Positions 8,083 through 16,893 of a DNA stretch of 64,000 nt are shown here, piece by piece. The translations under genes and the position numbers were made by a program. This DNA comes from Geomonas paludis (GTDB lineage: Bacteria; Desulfobacterota; Desulfuromonadia; Geobacterales; Geobacteraceae): NCBI RefSeq assembly GCF_014193585.1, contig NZ_BLXY01000006.1, forward strand, positions 1 through 64,000, in the 5' to 3' direction. How positions within the stretch are numbered: the stretch's first letter is position 1; each line of letters opens with the position of its first letter. The notes beneath the pieces were generated by a model. It did no database searches, was not told where the DNA came from, and saw only the letters and a list, made by a program, of their open reading frames with translations.

Positions 8083-10428
8083 ATGATCAACAAGGACACC
8101 CTGAAGCGGCTGGAATTCGACAAGATTCTGGAAACCGCCGCAACCTTCGCCCACTGCGAGGCATCCCACGAGGGAGCCCTTGCCATAGCACCGCTACCAA
8201 CCCGCCAGGAGATGGAACTGCGCCTGGGGCTCGTCGACGAGATCCGCAAGCTGACCCGGCTCGGCATCGCGCTGAAGCTCGCTCCCTTCGAGGACATCAC
8301 CCCGCAGGTCAGGGCGGTCCGTCCCAAGGGCGCGGTCATCGCCCCCATTGCCCTGCAGCGCTTCATCCCCACCCTGCGTGTCATGGCCGCGGTGGCCTCG
8401 CAACTATCCTTCCGCAGCGACGTACCGCTGCTCCTCGCCGAGGCCGGCTGCATCACCGGGTTCCCGGACCTTTTGAACCCGCTCGAGCACACCGTGAACG
8501 AGGAGGGTGAAATCCTCGACACCGCATCGCGGCTTTTGGCGGACATCCGGGGCAGGAAGAAGGGACTGACCACCCGCATCAAGAAACGGCTCGAGGAGAT
8601 CGTGCGCGAGCGGCACACGGCGATCTTCCTGCAGGATGATTTCATCACGCAGCGCTCCGGGCGCTGGGTGATTCCTGTGCGCATGGACTCCAAGGGGATG
8701 GTCCCCGGCGTGGTGCACGACGTATCCAACTCGGGCGAGACCGCTTTCATGGAGCCGCTGGAGATCATTGGGCTCGCCAACGAACTGGAGAACCTGGTGG
8801 CCGACGAGCGGGCCGAGGAGATCCGCATCGTCCGGCAGATCTGCGACTGGATCAGGGAGGACGCCGAGGCGATCCTGCAGCAGTTCGAGGCGCTGGTGGA
8901 ACTGGACATCCTCAACTGCATCGCCACCTTGAGTGACCGTCTCAGGAGCGAGACGCCGGTCATCGCCGACACCCCGACCATCCTGCTCAAGGCGGCACGC
9001 CACCCGATCCTCACCCTGATGGGGAAGGACGTGGTCCCGCTCGACCTGGAACTGGCCGCGGACAACCGGGTCATGGTGGTCACCGGCCCCAACACCGGCG
9101 GCAAGACCATCGCCATCAAGAACGCGGGACTTCTTTCGGTAATGGCCCTGTGCGGCATGCCGGTCCCCGCCCTCCCCGGCACGGTGCTGCCCAAGGTCGA
9201 GAGCATCCTGGTGGACATCGGCGACGAGCAGTCGATCGAGGAGAGCCTCTCCACCTTCTCGGCCCACATCTCCAAGATCTCCAGCATCATCGAGCACGCC
9301 GACCGCGGCGCGCTGGTGCTTTTGGACGAGCTCGGCACCGGCACCGAACCGGGACAGGGCGCCGCCATCGCCTGCGCCGTGCTCAAGGAGTTGCAGAACA
9401 AAGGGGCACTGGTGGTGGCGACCACGCATCTCACCGAGATCATCGGCTTCGTGCAGCGCGAAGCAGGGATGGTGAACGCGGCCATGGCCTTCGACCGGCA
9501 GAAGCTGGCGCCGCTGTACCGGCTGGTGGTTGGCGAGCCGGGCGAGAGCCACGCCCTCGAGATAGCCAGCCGCTACGGCCTCCCCGAGCGGGTGGTCAGC
9601 TTCGCCCGGGGCATGATCGGCACCATGGAGGCGGACTTCCATGCCCTGTTGCGCGACCTGAAGGAGAAGCGCGAGCAGTTGGACCGCACCCTGGCCGAAC
9701 TGGCCGAGCGCGAGGAGACGCTGGCGCACGCGGAGCGCAACCTGGTGGACCGCCGCGACGAGGCGGCCCGGCTGGTGCAGGATGCCCGCGAGAAGGGGCT
9801 CCTGGAGGCGCAGCAGGTTATCGCCAAGGCCCGGCGCGAGGTGGCGGCCATGATCGACGAGGCCAAGCGCGACAAGGCGCGCGAGGCCAAGGAAAAGCTG
9901 GACCAGGCGGCACGCGAAGTCGAAGCGGCGCTGGACGGGCTGCATCCCGAGGAGAACGTCGACCCGGACCAGGTCGCGGCCGGGGACGTCCTCTTCGTGA
10001 AGCCGCTCAACTGCGACGCCACCATCCTCTCCGTGGATCGTCGTGCCGGGCGCGCCCGCGTGCGTGCCGGGAGCATGGAGTTGGACGTCGCACTGGTATC
10101 GCTGTTAAAGCCCAAGGGGAAAGAGCCGAAGAAGGTACGTAAGCAGCGCGCCCGGCAGCAGGAGGCCGAGGCCGCCGCCTCCGAGCCCGCGAGCAGCATC
10201 AACCTGCTCGGGATGCGGGTCGAGGAAGCCATCGGCGCGTTGGAGCCCTTCCTGAACCACGCCTCGCTGGAGCGGATGTCCGAGGTGCGCGTGGTGCACG
10301 GCAAAGGGACCGGCGCCCTGATGAAGGGGGTGCGCAGCTACCTGACCGGACACCCGCTGGTGGCGGAGTTCCGCACCGGCGAGCGTTTCGAAGGGGGCGA
10401 CGGTGTCACGGTGGTGACGCTGCGCTAG
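8083..10428 (+). CDS. mutS2: MutS2 family ATPase with Smr domain
   Basis: A 781-residue MutS2. It has the MutS core and ABC-type ATPase (Walker A TGPNTGGKT near 333; Walker B LVLLDELGTGTEP), a long charged coiled coil (about 520-630), and a C-terminal Smr domain (about 705-781). MutS2 lacks the mismatch-recognition domain. It suppresses homologous recombination in Helicobacter and rescues collided ribosomes in Bacillus. The Smr HGKGTG motif is intact, but the LDLR-type motif reads INLLG, so nuclease activity may differ. ATG 8083 follows CGGAG. Confidence 0.93.
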   Translation: MINKDTLKRLEFDKILETAATFAHCEASHEGALAIAPLPTRQEMELRLGLVDEIRKLTRLGIALKLAPFEDITPQVRAVRPKGAVIAPIALQRFIPTLRVMAAVASQLSFRSDVPLLLAEAGCITGFPDLLNPLEHTVNEEGEILDTASRLLADIRGRKKGLTTRIKKRLEEIVRERHTAIFLQDDFITQRSGRWVIPVRMDSKGMVPGVVHDVSNSGETAFMEPLEIIGLANELENLVADERAEEIRIVRQICDWIREDAEAILQQFEALVELDILNCIATLSDRLRSETPVIADTPTILLKAARHPILTLMGKDVVPLDLELAADNRVMVVTGPNTGGKTIAIKNAGLLSVMALCGMPVPALPGTVLPKVESILVDIGDEQSIEESLSTFSAHISKISSIIEHADRGALVLLDELGTGTEPGQGAAIACAVLKELQNKGALVVATTHLTEIIGFVQREAGMVNAAMAFDRQKLAPLYRLVVGEPGESHALEIASRYGLPERVVSFARGMIGTMEADFHALLRDLKEKREQLDRTLAELAEREETLAHAERNLVDRRDEAARLVQDAREKGLLEAQQVIAKARREVAAMIDEAKRDKAREAKEKLDQAAREVEAALDGLHPEENVDPDQVAAGDVLFVKPLNCDATILSVDRRAGRARVRAGSMELDVALVSLLKPKGKEPKKVRKQRARQQEAEAAASEPASSINLLGMRVEEAIGALEPFLNHASLERMSEVRVVHGKGTGALMKGVRSYLTGHPLVAEFRTGERFEGGDGVTVVTLR

Positions 10429-10461
10429 TGTAATGCGATCACAGATGCATGCGGAGGCCTT

Positions 10462-11385
10462 ATGATCATCTCCATCATAGCTGCCATGTCTGACAACAGG
10501 GTGATAGGCGCGCACGGGAAGCTCCCCTGGGATATTCCCGCCGACCTGGCTCGTTTCCGAAGCCTCACCATGGGACATGCGGTACTGATGGGAAGAAAGA
10601 CCTTCGAGTCGATCGGCCATCCCCTGGACGGGCGCAAAAACATCGTGCTCAGCAAGAGCATGGGGAGGACCGACGGAGTCATCGTGGCCCGCACCCTCCA
10701 GGAAGGGATCGCGGCCGCCGAGGGGGACGAGGAACTCTTCATCTGCGGCGGCGAGGCCGTGTTCCGGGAGGCGCTTCCCCTGTGCCAGAGGATCTACCTC
10801 ACCGTGGTGCACGGCCAATACGAGGGAGACGTCCACTTCCCGCAACCTCCCTGTTCCTTCGCCGAGATGCACCGTGAGGAGTTCCTGGAAGGCTCCCCCT
10901 CAACCACGTACCTGGTGATGGAAAAGGTGGACCAGATCCAGCCCGGAAGCGACGTCTTCGAGCTCAGGGAGAAGGGGGTGGAAGCGCTCAACCGCCAGCT
11001 CTACTTCCTGGCCCGCTGCTGTTTCGGACAGGCCCAGGCGCTGGAGGATGCGCCGGAAACCGCGTCGGACCTGGCCTTCAGCCAGGCCAAAAGCGGCGGT
11101 GACGTGGGTGAGGCACTGAAGCTCGCGGAGAGGGCCTTCCGGGACGATCCGGACAACCTGCGCATCCGGTTGAACCTGGGGCGCATCCTGGTCCTCGCCG
11201 GCGAAAAGGGGAAGGGCCTGGAGATGCTGCGCAAGGGGGTGCAGGCAGGGGGCGGGCAGGAGTTCTACACCGAGTTGGCCAAGTGCGGCACCAGGGGAAC
11301 CCCGCCCATCAAGTCCCTGCCGAGAAGCCACCCGCTGAACCGGTACCTGGGGCTTTTGATGAACAGGTTGAATATGCGGGGGTAA
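10462..11385 (+). CDS. folA: dihydrofolate reductase fused to a C-terminal TPR-like domain
   Basis: Residues 1-155 are a standard DHFR, which makes tetrahydrofolate from dihydrofolate with NADPH. Visible are IAAMSDNRVIG, LPWDIPADLARF (with the substrate-binding Asp), GRKTFESIG and FICGGEAVF. Typical DHFRs end near 160-170. Here the frame continues without a stop for another 150 residues: helical, with a TPR-like stretch (EALKLAERAFRDDPDNLRIRLNLGRILVLAGEKGKGLEMLRKGV) and an Arg-rich end (PRSHPLNRYLGLLMNRLN). I believe this tail resembles a small TPR protein family of Geobacter-type genomes. No thyA is nearby. The ATG follows GGAGG. Confidence 0.85.
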   Translation: MIISIIAAMSDNRVIGAHGKLPWDIPADLARFRSLTMGHAVLMGRKTFESIGHPLDGRKNIVLSKSMGRTDGVIVARTLQEGIAAAEGDEELFICGGEAVFREALPLCQRIYLTVVHGQYEGDVHFPQPPCSFAEMHREEFLEGSPSTTYLVMEKVDQIQPGSDVFELREKGVEALNRQLYFLARCCFGQAQALEDAPETASDLAFSQAKSGGDVGEALKLAERAFRDDPDNLRIRLNLGRILVLAGEKGKGLEMLRKGVQAGGGQEFYTELAKCGTRGTPPIKSLPRSHPLNRYLGLLMNRLNMRG

Positions 11386-11403
11386 ACCGGTCTCACCTCA
11401 ACG

Positions 11404-11501
11404 GTAGGGGCGAATAATCATTCGCCCGCCGTTGACGGGCCATGCGCCCTTGCCGACAGCATGCGAGCCGCCACCAGGGCGAATAATTATTCGCCCCTAC
11501 A
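11404..11501. repeat. paired GGGCGAATAAT-ATTCGCCC palindromes
   Basis: Two near-identical palindromes (11404-11427 and 11477-11500) are separated by about 50 bp. Each has the core GGGCGAATAATNATTCGCCC; the outer ends add GTAG and CTAC. The same core occurs at 20737-20828 (pair) and 49127-49153 (single). There is no ORF in the 198-bp gap other than this and the recO promoter. Confidence 0.7.
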
Positions 11502-11546
11502 GGTGCACCCTTTCCCTGATGAAGCCGCGAATATCCCGCATCGTTA

Positions 11547-11576
11547 TTGACTCGCCCCCTGCCGCAATGCTACTTT
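11547..11576 (+). promoter_or_regulatory. possible recO promoter, leaderless geometry
   Basis: TTGACT at 11547-11552, an 18-base spacer, and TACTTT at 11571-11576. The predicted transcription start (about 11583) falls at the recO ATG (11584), and no Shine-Dalgarno sequence precedes the ATG. Confidence 0.45.
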
Positions 11577-11583
11577 CCTGTCC

Positions 11584-12222
11584 ATGAAAAACGCGGAGGC
11601 TGAAGGGATAGTGCTGCGCCTCACCGACTTCGGGGAGGCGGACCGCATCGTCACCTTGTTCACCCTGGAACAGGGAAAACTGCAGGGGGTGGCTCGCGGC
11701 GCCAAACGGAGCAAAAAACGCTTCGCGGGGGCGCTGGAACCTTTCGCACACCTCAAACTCCAGTTGCACCTCGGTACCTCCCTTCCTACTCTGTCCAGCG
11801 CCGATATAATCTGCATCTTCCCCGGCATCCGTGCCGACCTCGCCAGGATCGGCTGCGCGGCCTACGCCTGCGAACTGGTGGAACGACTCACCCCCGAAGA
11901 CGAACCGAGCCCGCGCCTGTTCCGCCTCCTGTACTGCTACCTGGAACGCCTCAACGAGGCACCCGCCTCCCCCTCGGACCGCCGTTTCTTCGCGGTCAAC
12001 CTCCTGAAGATACTGGGCTACCAACCGGAACTGCAGGTGCGCGGCGTGTCAGAGGAAACGGCGTCCCTCTTGGCCCGCGCCATGCAGACCGGCCGCTTCG
12101 GTGCCGTTGTCTTTCCCGACGACCTGCTGCGCGAGGCGGACCTCCTCCTGAACCCGGCCATCGACCTCCACCTGGACCGGGAACTGAAGTCGCTGGCCTT
12201 CCTGAAGGAGTGCGGCGTGTAG
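11584..12222 (+). CDS. recO: DNA repair protein RecO
   Basis: A 212-residue RecO, which anneals SSB-coated strands and loads RecA through RecOR during gap repair. The N-terminal OB-fold is clear ([36 protein letters not shown] in pieces), followed by the helical region ([19 protein letters not shown]). It is shorter than the usual 240-250 residues. Where many RecO proteins have a Cys-rich zinc knuckle after LGYxPxL, this one reads QVRGVSEE with no cysteines. The ATG has no ribosome-binding site; see the promoter entry. Confidence 0.9.
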   Translation: MKNAEAEGIVLRLTDFGEADRIVTLFTLEQGKLQGVARGAKRSKKRFAGALEPFAHLKLQLHLGTSLPTLSSADIICIFPGIRADLARIGCAAYACELVERLTPEDEPSPRLFRLLYCYLERLNEAPASPSDRRFFAVNLLKILGYQPELQVRGVSEETASLLARAMQTGRFGAVVFPDDLLREADLLLNPAIDLHLDRELKSLAFLKECGV

Positions 12223-12383
12223 CTGCCGCCAACACGCCGGAAGCCCCCGACACTCCAGCAATTCTCTTCTGCAAACCGTCAATTTTGTTGACCCCGGCGC
12301 CGGTAACAGGTACTATTCCTCGCTTCAGTCAAACCCGTACGTGCAGCCGCGCCCAGGCGCAGCTTTTTGTTTTTGAGGAACGC

Positions 12384-13733
12384 ATGAACCAAGCGGACAT
12401 GAGAAAACTGCCGCCGCAGAGCATCGAAGCGGAGATGTCGATCCTGGGAGGGATCCTGGTCGACAACGAAGCGATCAACCGGGTGCTCGAGGTCCTTTCG
12501 CCGGAGGAGATGTACCGGGAAAGCCACAGAAAGATCATGCGCGCCATGATCGAACTGAACGAGCGCGGCGAGCCCTGCGACCTGATCACCATGACCACCA
12601 TCCTGCGCAAGAAGGGCGAGCTGGAAGAGGTTGGCGGCGGCGCCTACCTGGCCACCCTGGTCGACTTCGTCCCCATGGCGGCCAACATCTCCTATTACTG
12701 CAAGATCGTGAAGGAGAAGTACATCACCAGGAAGCTCATCTCCGCCGCCACCGATATCGTCAGCAACGGTTTCGAGGACAAGGTGGAGGTCGAGGAACTG
12801 CTCGATTCCGCGCAGAAGGTGATCTTCGAGATCTCTGAAAACAAGCTGCGCCCCTCGTACTACAAGGTCAGCGACATCCTCAAGGACACCATCAAGAACA
12901 TCGAGCTCCTCTACGAGAAGAAGGAGCTGGTGACCGGCGTCCCCACCGGCTACACCGACCTCGACAAACTGACCGCAGGCTTTCACGCCGGCGACCTGGT
13001 CATCATCGCGGGACGTCCGGCGATGGGTAAGACCACCTTCGCGCTCAACGTGGCCCAGTACGCAGCGGTGGACTCGGATAAGAAGTTCCCGGCTGCCATT
13101 TTCTCGCTGGAGATGCCCAAGGAGCAGCTGGTGGAGAGGCTGCTCTGCTCCGCCTCCCGGGTCGACCTGACCCGCCTGCGCTCGGGGCACCTGCAGGAAA
13201 ACGACTGGCCCAAGCTGATCAAGGGCGCCGGGCTCTTGCACAACTCCAAGATCTTCATCGACGACACCCCATCCATCACGGTGATGGAGCTCCGCTCCAA
13301 GGCGAGGCGCCTCAAGGCCGAGCACGACATCGGCATCATCGTCATCGACTACCTCCAGCTCATGCGCGGCGGTGCCAACAGCGAATCGCGCCAGCAGGAG
13401 ATCTCCGAGATCTCGCGCTCGCTGAAGGCGCTGGCCAAGGAGCTGGGCATCCCGGTGATCGCCCTGTCGCAGTTGAACCGAAGCCTGGAGCAGCGAACGG
13501 ACAAGCGCCCGATGATGAGCGACTTGCGCGAATCCGGGGCAATCGAGCAGGACGCCGACATCATCATGTTCGTCTACCGCGGCGAGGTGTACGACAAGGA
13601 GAACGAGGACCTCAAGGGAAAGGCGGAGGTCATCATCGGCAAGCACAGAAGCGGTCCCATCGGCACCGTGGACCTCGCCTTCAGAGGCGAGTTCACCCGG
13701 TTCGAGAACTTGAGCAACAGGGAAGAATACTAA
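12384..13733 (+). CDS. dnaB: replicative DNA helicase DnaB
   Basis: A 449-residue hexameric helicase that unwinds DNA at the replication fork. It has the N-terminal DnaB domain (PPQSIEAEMSILGGILVDN), the linker, and the RecA-like domain with Walker A GRPAMGKTTF (about 212-221), Walker B IIVIDYLQLM and ALSQLNRSLEQR. I chose ATG 12384 because it follows TGAGGAA and gives the normal N-terminus; the open frame upstream to 12210 overlaps recO and does not look like DnaB. The C-terminus (HRSGPIGTVDLAFRGEFTRF) is complete. No intein is visible. Confidence 0.95.
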   Translation: MNQADMRKLPPQSIEAEMSILGGILVDNEAINRVLEVLSPEEMYRESHRKIMRAMIELNERGEPCDLITMTTILRKKGELEEVGGGAYLATLVDFVPMAANISYYCKIVKEKYITRKLISAATDIVSNGFEDKVEVEELLDSAQKVIFEISENKLRPSYYKVSDILKDTIKNIELLYEKKELVTGVPTGYTDLDKLTAGFHAGDLVIIAGRPAMGKTTFALNVAQYAAVDSDKKFPAAIFSLEMPKEQLVERLLCSASRVDLTRLRSGHLQENDWPKLIKGAGLLHNSKIFIDDTPSITVMELRSKARRLKAEHDIGIIVIDYLQLMRGGANSESRQQEISEISRSLKALAKELGIPVIALSQLNRSLEQRTDKRPMMSDLRESGAIEQDADIIMFVYRGEVYDKENEDLKGKAEVIIGKHRSGPIGTVDLAFRGEFTRFENLSNREEY

Positions 13734-13744
13734 ACTTGTTTCGT

Positions 13745-13830
13745 TCCCTCCCCCGGAGGGGGAGGGTTAGGGAGGGGGCACAGTCACTGAAGCTCCCCCC
13801 CTCCCCACCTCTCCCCTCCGGGGGGAGGAG
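13745..13830. repeat. CCTCCCCC/GGGGGAGG paired hairpin repeat
   Basis: A tight CCCTCCCCCGGAGGGGGAGGG palindrome is followed by TTAGGGAGGGGG, and an opposite-oriented C-rich copy ends in CTCCGGGGGGAGGAG. There is no T-tract. Similar C/G hairpin pairs lie at 62883-62985 and inside the 3' end of the WYL gene. Confidence 0.5.
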
Positions 13831-13855
13831 CATACAACAATAGAGAGGAACCTAG

Positions 13856-15139
13856 ATGAGCAGATACCATGCAATGACGGAAGTGCCGGCTACCGCCGGA
13901 TATAAGGAAGGGGACGTGCTGTTTCTCTGCGGCGAGCTGTTCGGCCGCGGCTACGCCAACGGCATCGTGGACGAGGCCAGGGCCAAGGGGATGACCATCA
14001 TCGGCGCCACAGTGGGAAGGCGCGATGCGGACGGCACGCTGCGCCCGCTCAACGAGGAAGAGCTCGCCACCGCCGAGGCGGGACTGGGCGGCAAGATCAT
14101 CAACATCCCGCTGGAGGCCGGTTTCGACATGGAGCCCGGCCAGGACGGCGTCGCTCCGGTGGACCGCTTCAAAGGCGTGAAACCTGATGACTGGGCTTCG
14201 GTCAAGCTGGACCCGGCAGAGGTCGAGTACTCGAAACAGCGCGGCACCGAGCGCTTCTGCAAGAACCTCGCGGCCGTGGTGGCCGAACTGGAGCAAATGA
14301 TCCCGGCCGGCAGCAAGCTGCTCGTGGTCCACACCATGGCCGGCGGCATCCCGCGCGCCCGCGTCTTCATGCCCATCCTGAACAAGCTGTTCAAGGGCCA
14401 GGGCGACCGTTTCCTCTCCTCGGAAGCCTTCTGGAACTCCGACATGGGCAAGCTGTGCGACGCGAGCTTCAACGAAGTCACCGCGGACACCTTCCGCTAC
14501 CTGATCGACGCCACCGCGGACCTCAGGGAGAAGCACGACACCCATTACGCGGCATACGGCTACCACGGCACCGGCGTGCTGATCGACGGCGTCATCACCT
14601 GGCAGTCCTACACCCCGTACCTGCAGGGGTGGGCCAAGATCCGCCTTGAAGACATCGCCATCGAGGCCTGGGAGAAGGGGATCAAGGCCACCGTGTACAA
14701 CTGCCCCGAGATCCTCACCAACTCGAGCGCGCTCTTCCTCGGCGTCGAGAACTCCCTCTATCCGCTCATGGGCGCCCTGCGCGCCGAGGGCGTGGAGTCG
14801 GTGGTGAACGAGTGCCAGGCGCTGCTGCGTGAAGGAACCACGGTCGACGATCTGCTCAAGATCGCCAACACCTACCTCACCTCCGAGCTCATCACCAGCA
14901 CCCGCGACTTCGACAGCTGGCCGCAGCACAACAAGCCGGAGCAGCAGGAGTACATGCTGAACACCTCGGCGGAACTGATCAGCATGAACGCGGACCAGAA
15001 GGACATCGTCTGCGCGGTGCTCTCCCGCGCCGTGTTCCAGGGCGTCGGGAGCCTCATGTTCAACAGCTCCTGGAATCCGCAGGCGCCGGTCTTCTGGCTG
15101 AACCATGATGTGATCGCCAAGACGCTGGCGAAGGGGTAA
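13856..15139 (+). CDS. conserved protein, possibly FabMG-type enoyl-ACP reductase
   Basis: A 427-residue cytoplasmic protein with no signal peptide or membrane helix. An early GDVLFLCGELFGRGYANGIVDEA and a mid-protein VHTMAGGIPRARVFMPIL look like nucleotide-binding or alpha/beta segments, and a repeated aromatic region follows (YAAYGYHGTG, WQSYTPYLQGW). From memory it resembles the family annotated as FabMG-type enoyl-ACP reductase, found in Geobacter-like genomes and first noted for triclosan tolerance; I cannot confirm this without a search. If right, the window encodes two enoyl reductases, since a canonical FabI lies at 24037. The ATG follows GAGAGGAA. It is monocistronic, ending at a strong terminator. 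Confidence 0.6.
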   Translation: MSRYHAMTEVPATAGYKEGDVLFLCGELFGRGYANGIVDEARAKGMTIIGATVGRRDADGTLRPLNEEELATAEAGLGGKIINIPLEAGFDMEPGQDGVAPVDRFKGVKPDDWASVKLDPAEVEYSKQRGTERFCKNLAAVVAELEQMIPAGSKLLVVHTMAGGIPRARVFMPILNKLFKGQGDRFLSSEAFWNSDMGKLCDASFNEVTADTFRYLIDATADLREKHDTHYAAYGYHGTGVLIDGVITWQSYTPYLQGWAKIRLEDIAIEAWEKGIKATVYNCPEILTNSSALFLGVENSLYPLMGALRAEGVESVVNECQALLREGTTVDDLLKIANTYLTSELITSTRDFDSWPQHNKPEQQEYMLNTSAELISMNADQKDIVCAVLSRAVFQGVGSLMFNSSWNPQAPVFWLNHDVIAKTLAKG

Positions 15140-15152
15140 TCGGCAAGTAATA

Positions 15153-15187
15153 GGGGGGGGCGAAACATGTTTCGCCCCCCTTTTTTG
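15153..15187 (+). terminator. rho-independent terminator
   Basis: GGGGGGCGAAAC pairs with GTTTCGCCCCCC around a tiny loop, then TTTTTT. It lies 13 bases after the stop at 15139. Confidence 0.9.
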
Positions 15188-15214
15188 TATTGGTTCTCCA
15201 CCTTCGAGCCCTTT

Positions 15215-15334
15215 ACCGAAGGAGGGGGACTGGCTCCGCCAGGTGCCAGTCCCCTTGGGGCTTGGGTAAGATGGTTGGGCGGAGTGGAGCGTTCCGCTAG
15301 AGGGACAGGCACCTACGGAGCCAGTCCCTTCTGC
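15215..15334 (-). repeat. bipartite hairpin repeat (REP/BIME-like), reverse copy
   Basis: Two arms, 15225-15254 (GGGGACTGGCTCCG... GGTGCCAGTCCCC) and 15302-15328 (GGGACAGGCACC... GGAGCCAGTCCC), are inverted relative to each other and each folds into its own hairpin. Between them is GGAGCGTTCCGCTA, the reverse complement of the marker TAGCGGAACGCTCC seen in the copies at 30134 and 50178. The middle 30-40 bp are not conserved. The rest of the gap to 15434 holds nothing else recognisable. Confidence 0.8.
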
Positions 15335-15434
15335 TCAATCCCCTCTGTCTCCCCTCTTACAAGGGGAGGACGTGAGGCTCGGGCAGCGCTTCGTGGGCGA
15401 AGATACTTTCGACTCTTTCTCACCTTAACACTGG

Positions 15435-16166
15435 ATGACACCGAACGGAGTACACGTGGCACACAAGGTCCTGCTGGTCGATGACGTGAGCATGTTCCTG
15501 GAACTGGAAAAGGATTTTCTCTCCCTCTCCGCGGTGGATATCTTTACCGCCCGCAACGGGGAGGAGGCGCTGGCGATCTGCCGGAAAGAGCACCCGGACC
15601 TGGTGATCATGGACCTGCACATGCCGGTCATGGACGGCGCCGACTGCTGCCGCGCCATAAAAAAAGACCCCCATCTCTCCAGCCCGGTGATTATGGTCAC
15701 CTCTGAAGGGAAGGAGGCCGATCGCCGGCTCTGCCTGGAAGCGGGCTGCGACGACTTGCTCTTCAAACCTCTGGATCGGGCGATTTTCCTCCACGCGGCC
15801 CGCAAACTCCTGCCTGCCGTCGACCGGCGCGACCGGAGGGGAAGTTGCCGCTTCAACGTCAAATTCCGGGCCTTCGGCCTCACCCTTTCCGGCTTTAGCG
15901 TCAACTTAAGCCAAAACGGCCTCTACCTCGCCGCCGACATGGAACTGGAACAAGGCACGGAGCTGGAACTGCTCTTCGCGCTCCCCGAGCCGTCAACGGC
16001 CATCATCCAGACCAAGGGGCGCATCGCCTGGCTCAACACCAGCAAAGCCCGCAGGAAGAACTCGCTGCCGGAAGGCTTCGGCATCCAGTTCATCGGGATC
16101 TCCGACGAGGACCGGGAACTCATCGACCGCTACGTCAGTACCCTGTCACCTACCTCACGAGCTTAG
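15435..16166 (+). CDS. response regulator receiver plus PilZ domain protein
   Basis: A 243-residue two-domain protein. Residues 10-125 are a receiver: acidic VDD near 16, phospho-acceptor Asp60 in IMDLHMP, Thr/Ser in MVTSEG, and Lys in FKPLD. Residues 130-240 are a PilZ-like domain with RRGSCR (RxxxR) and NLSQNGLYL, where the usual D/NxSxxG reads NLSQNG. PilZ domains bind c-di-GMP, so it may link a phosphorelay to c-di-GMP control of motility or surface structures. No kinase partner is adjacent. Its 3' end overlaps the convergent hydrolase gene by 17 bases. Confidence 0.85.
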   Translation: MTPNGVHVAHKVLLVDDVSMFLELEKDFLSLSAVDIFTARNGEEALAICRKEHPDLVIMDLHMPVMDGADCCRAIKKDPHLSSPVIMVTSEGKEADRRLCLEAGCDDLLFKPLDRAIFLHAARKLLPAVDRRDRRGSCRFNVKFRAFGLTLSGFSVNLSQNGLYLAADMELEQGTELELLFALPEPSTAIIQTKGRIAWLNTSKARRKNSLPEGFGIQFIGISDEDRELIDRYVSTLSPTSRA

Positions 16167-16713
16167 AAAGTTTCTTGAACTCGTCGGTGCCGGCGACGCG
16201 CAGCAACTGGAACAGCACCGACTCGGTCGAGGTCATCACCGCGCCGGCCTGGGTCATGGTCTGCAGCGCGATCTCCCAGTTGTGCTTCTTGCGGCTCATC
16301 ACCGCATCGACCACCAGGTGCACCACGTAGCCGCGCGAGAGGAGTTCCAGGGCGGTCTGCAGCACGCAGACGTGGGTCTCCATACCGGTCAGGATGACCT
16401 GGCGCCTGCCGTTTTTCTCCAGGGCATCCAGGAAACCTTCCCCACCGCAGCAGCTGAAGGTCATCTTCTCCAGGCTGGGCGTGCACAGCTTTTCCTTCAG
16501 CGCAGGCACCGTCTCACCCAGCCCCTTGACGTACTGCTCGGTGGCGAGCGCCGGGATCCCCAGTTCGGCCGCCGCATCGAGCAGGATGGAGATGTTGTGG
16601 GTCAGCTTGCCCAGTATCTTCTCGTCCATGGCGCGGCAGAGCTTGTCCTGCACGTCGACCACCACCAGTTGCGCACTCTCTTTGTCCAGGAAAAACCTTT
16701 CCAGCAGGGTCAT
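16150..16713 (-). CDS. isochorismatase-family cysteine hydrolase
   Basis: A 187-residue protein with the isochorismatase/nicotinamidase fold. The catalytic triad is visible: Asp20 in VVVDVQDK, Lys83 in SLEKMTF and Cys116 in GMETHVCVLQT. The cis-peptide region and the HLVVDAVMSR strand are in place. The length fits stand-alone hydrolases of the YcaC type; the substrate is not predictable. The ATG follows GGAGGTGTT. It ends tail-to-tail with the receiver-PilZ gene and lies downstream of ntrC across a tandem hairpin repeat. Confidence 0.85.
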   Translation of the reverse strand: MTLLERFFLDKESAQLVVVDVQDKLCRAMDEKILGKLTHNISILLDAAAELGIPALATEQYVKGLGETVPALKEKLCTPSLEKMTFSCCGGEGFLDALEKNGRRQVILTGMETHVCVLQTALELLSRGYVVHLVVDAVMSRKKHNWEIALQTMTQAGAVMTSTESVLFQLLRVAGTDEFKKLSKLVR

Positions 16714-16724
16714 AACACCTCCTA

Positions 16725-16892
16725 AAAGCAGATTAAGATAAAGATTAAGACTAAGAGGAAGACTAAGAGCGGGCCTTCTTTATCTTAGTCTTAATCTCAG
16801 TCTGCCTAAAGCAGATTAAGATAGAGATTAAGACTAAGAGGAAGACTAAGAGCGGGCCTTCTTTATCTTAGTCTTAATCTCTCAGTCTGCCT
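16725..16892. repeat. tandem duplication of an 84-bp hairpin unit
   Basis: Two units (16725-16807, 83 bp; 16808-16892, 85 bp) are nearly identical. Each contains AGATTAAGACTAAGA and, 26 bp later, its exact reverse complement, with GCGGGCC in the loop. The second unit abuts the stop codon of ntrC. There is no T-tract. Confidence 0.85.
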
Positions 16893-16893
16893 T

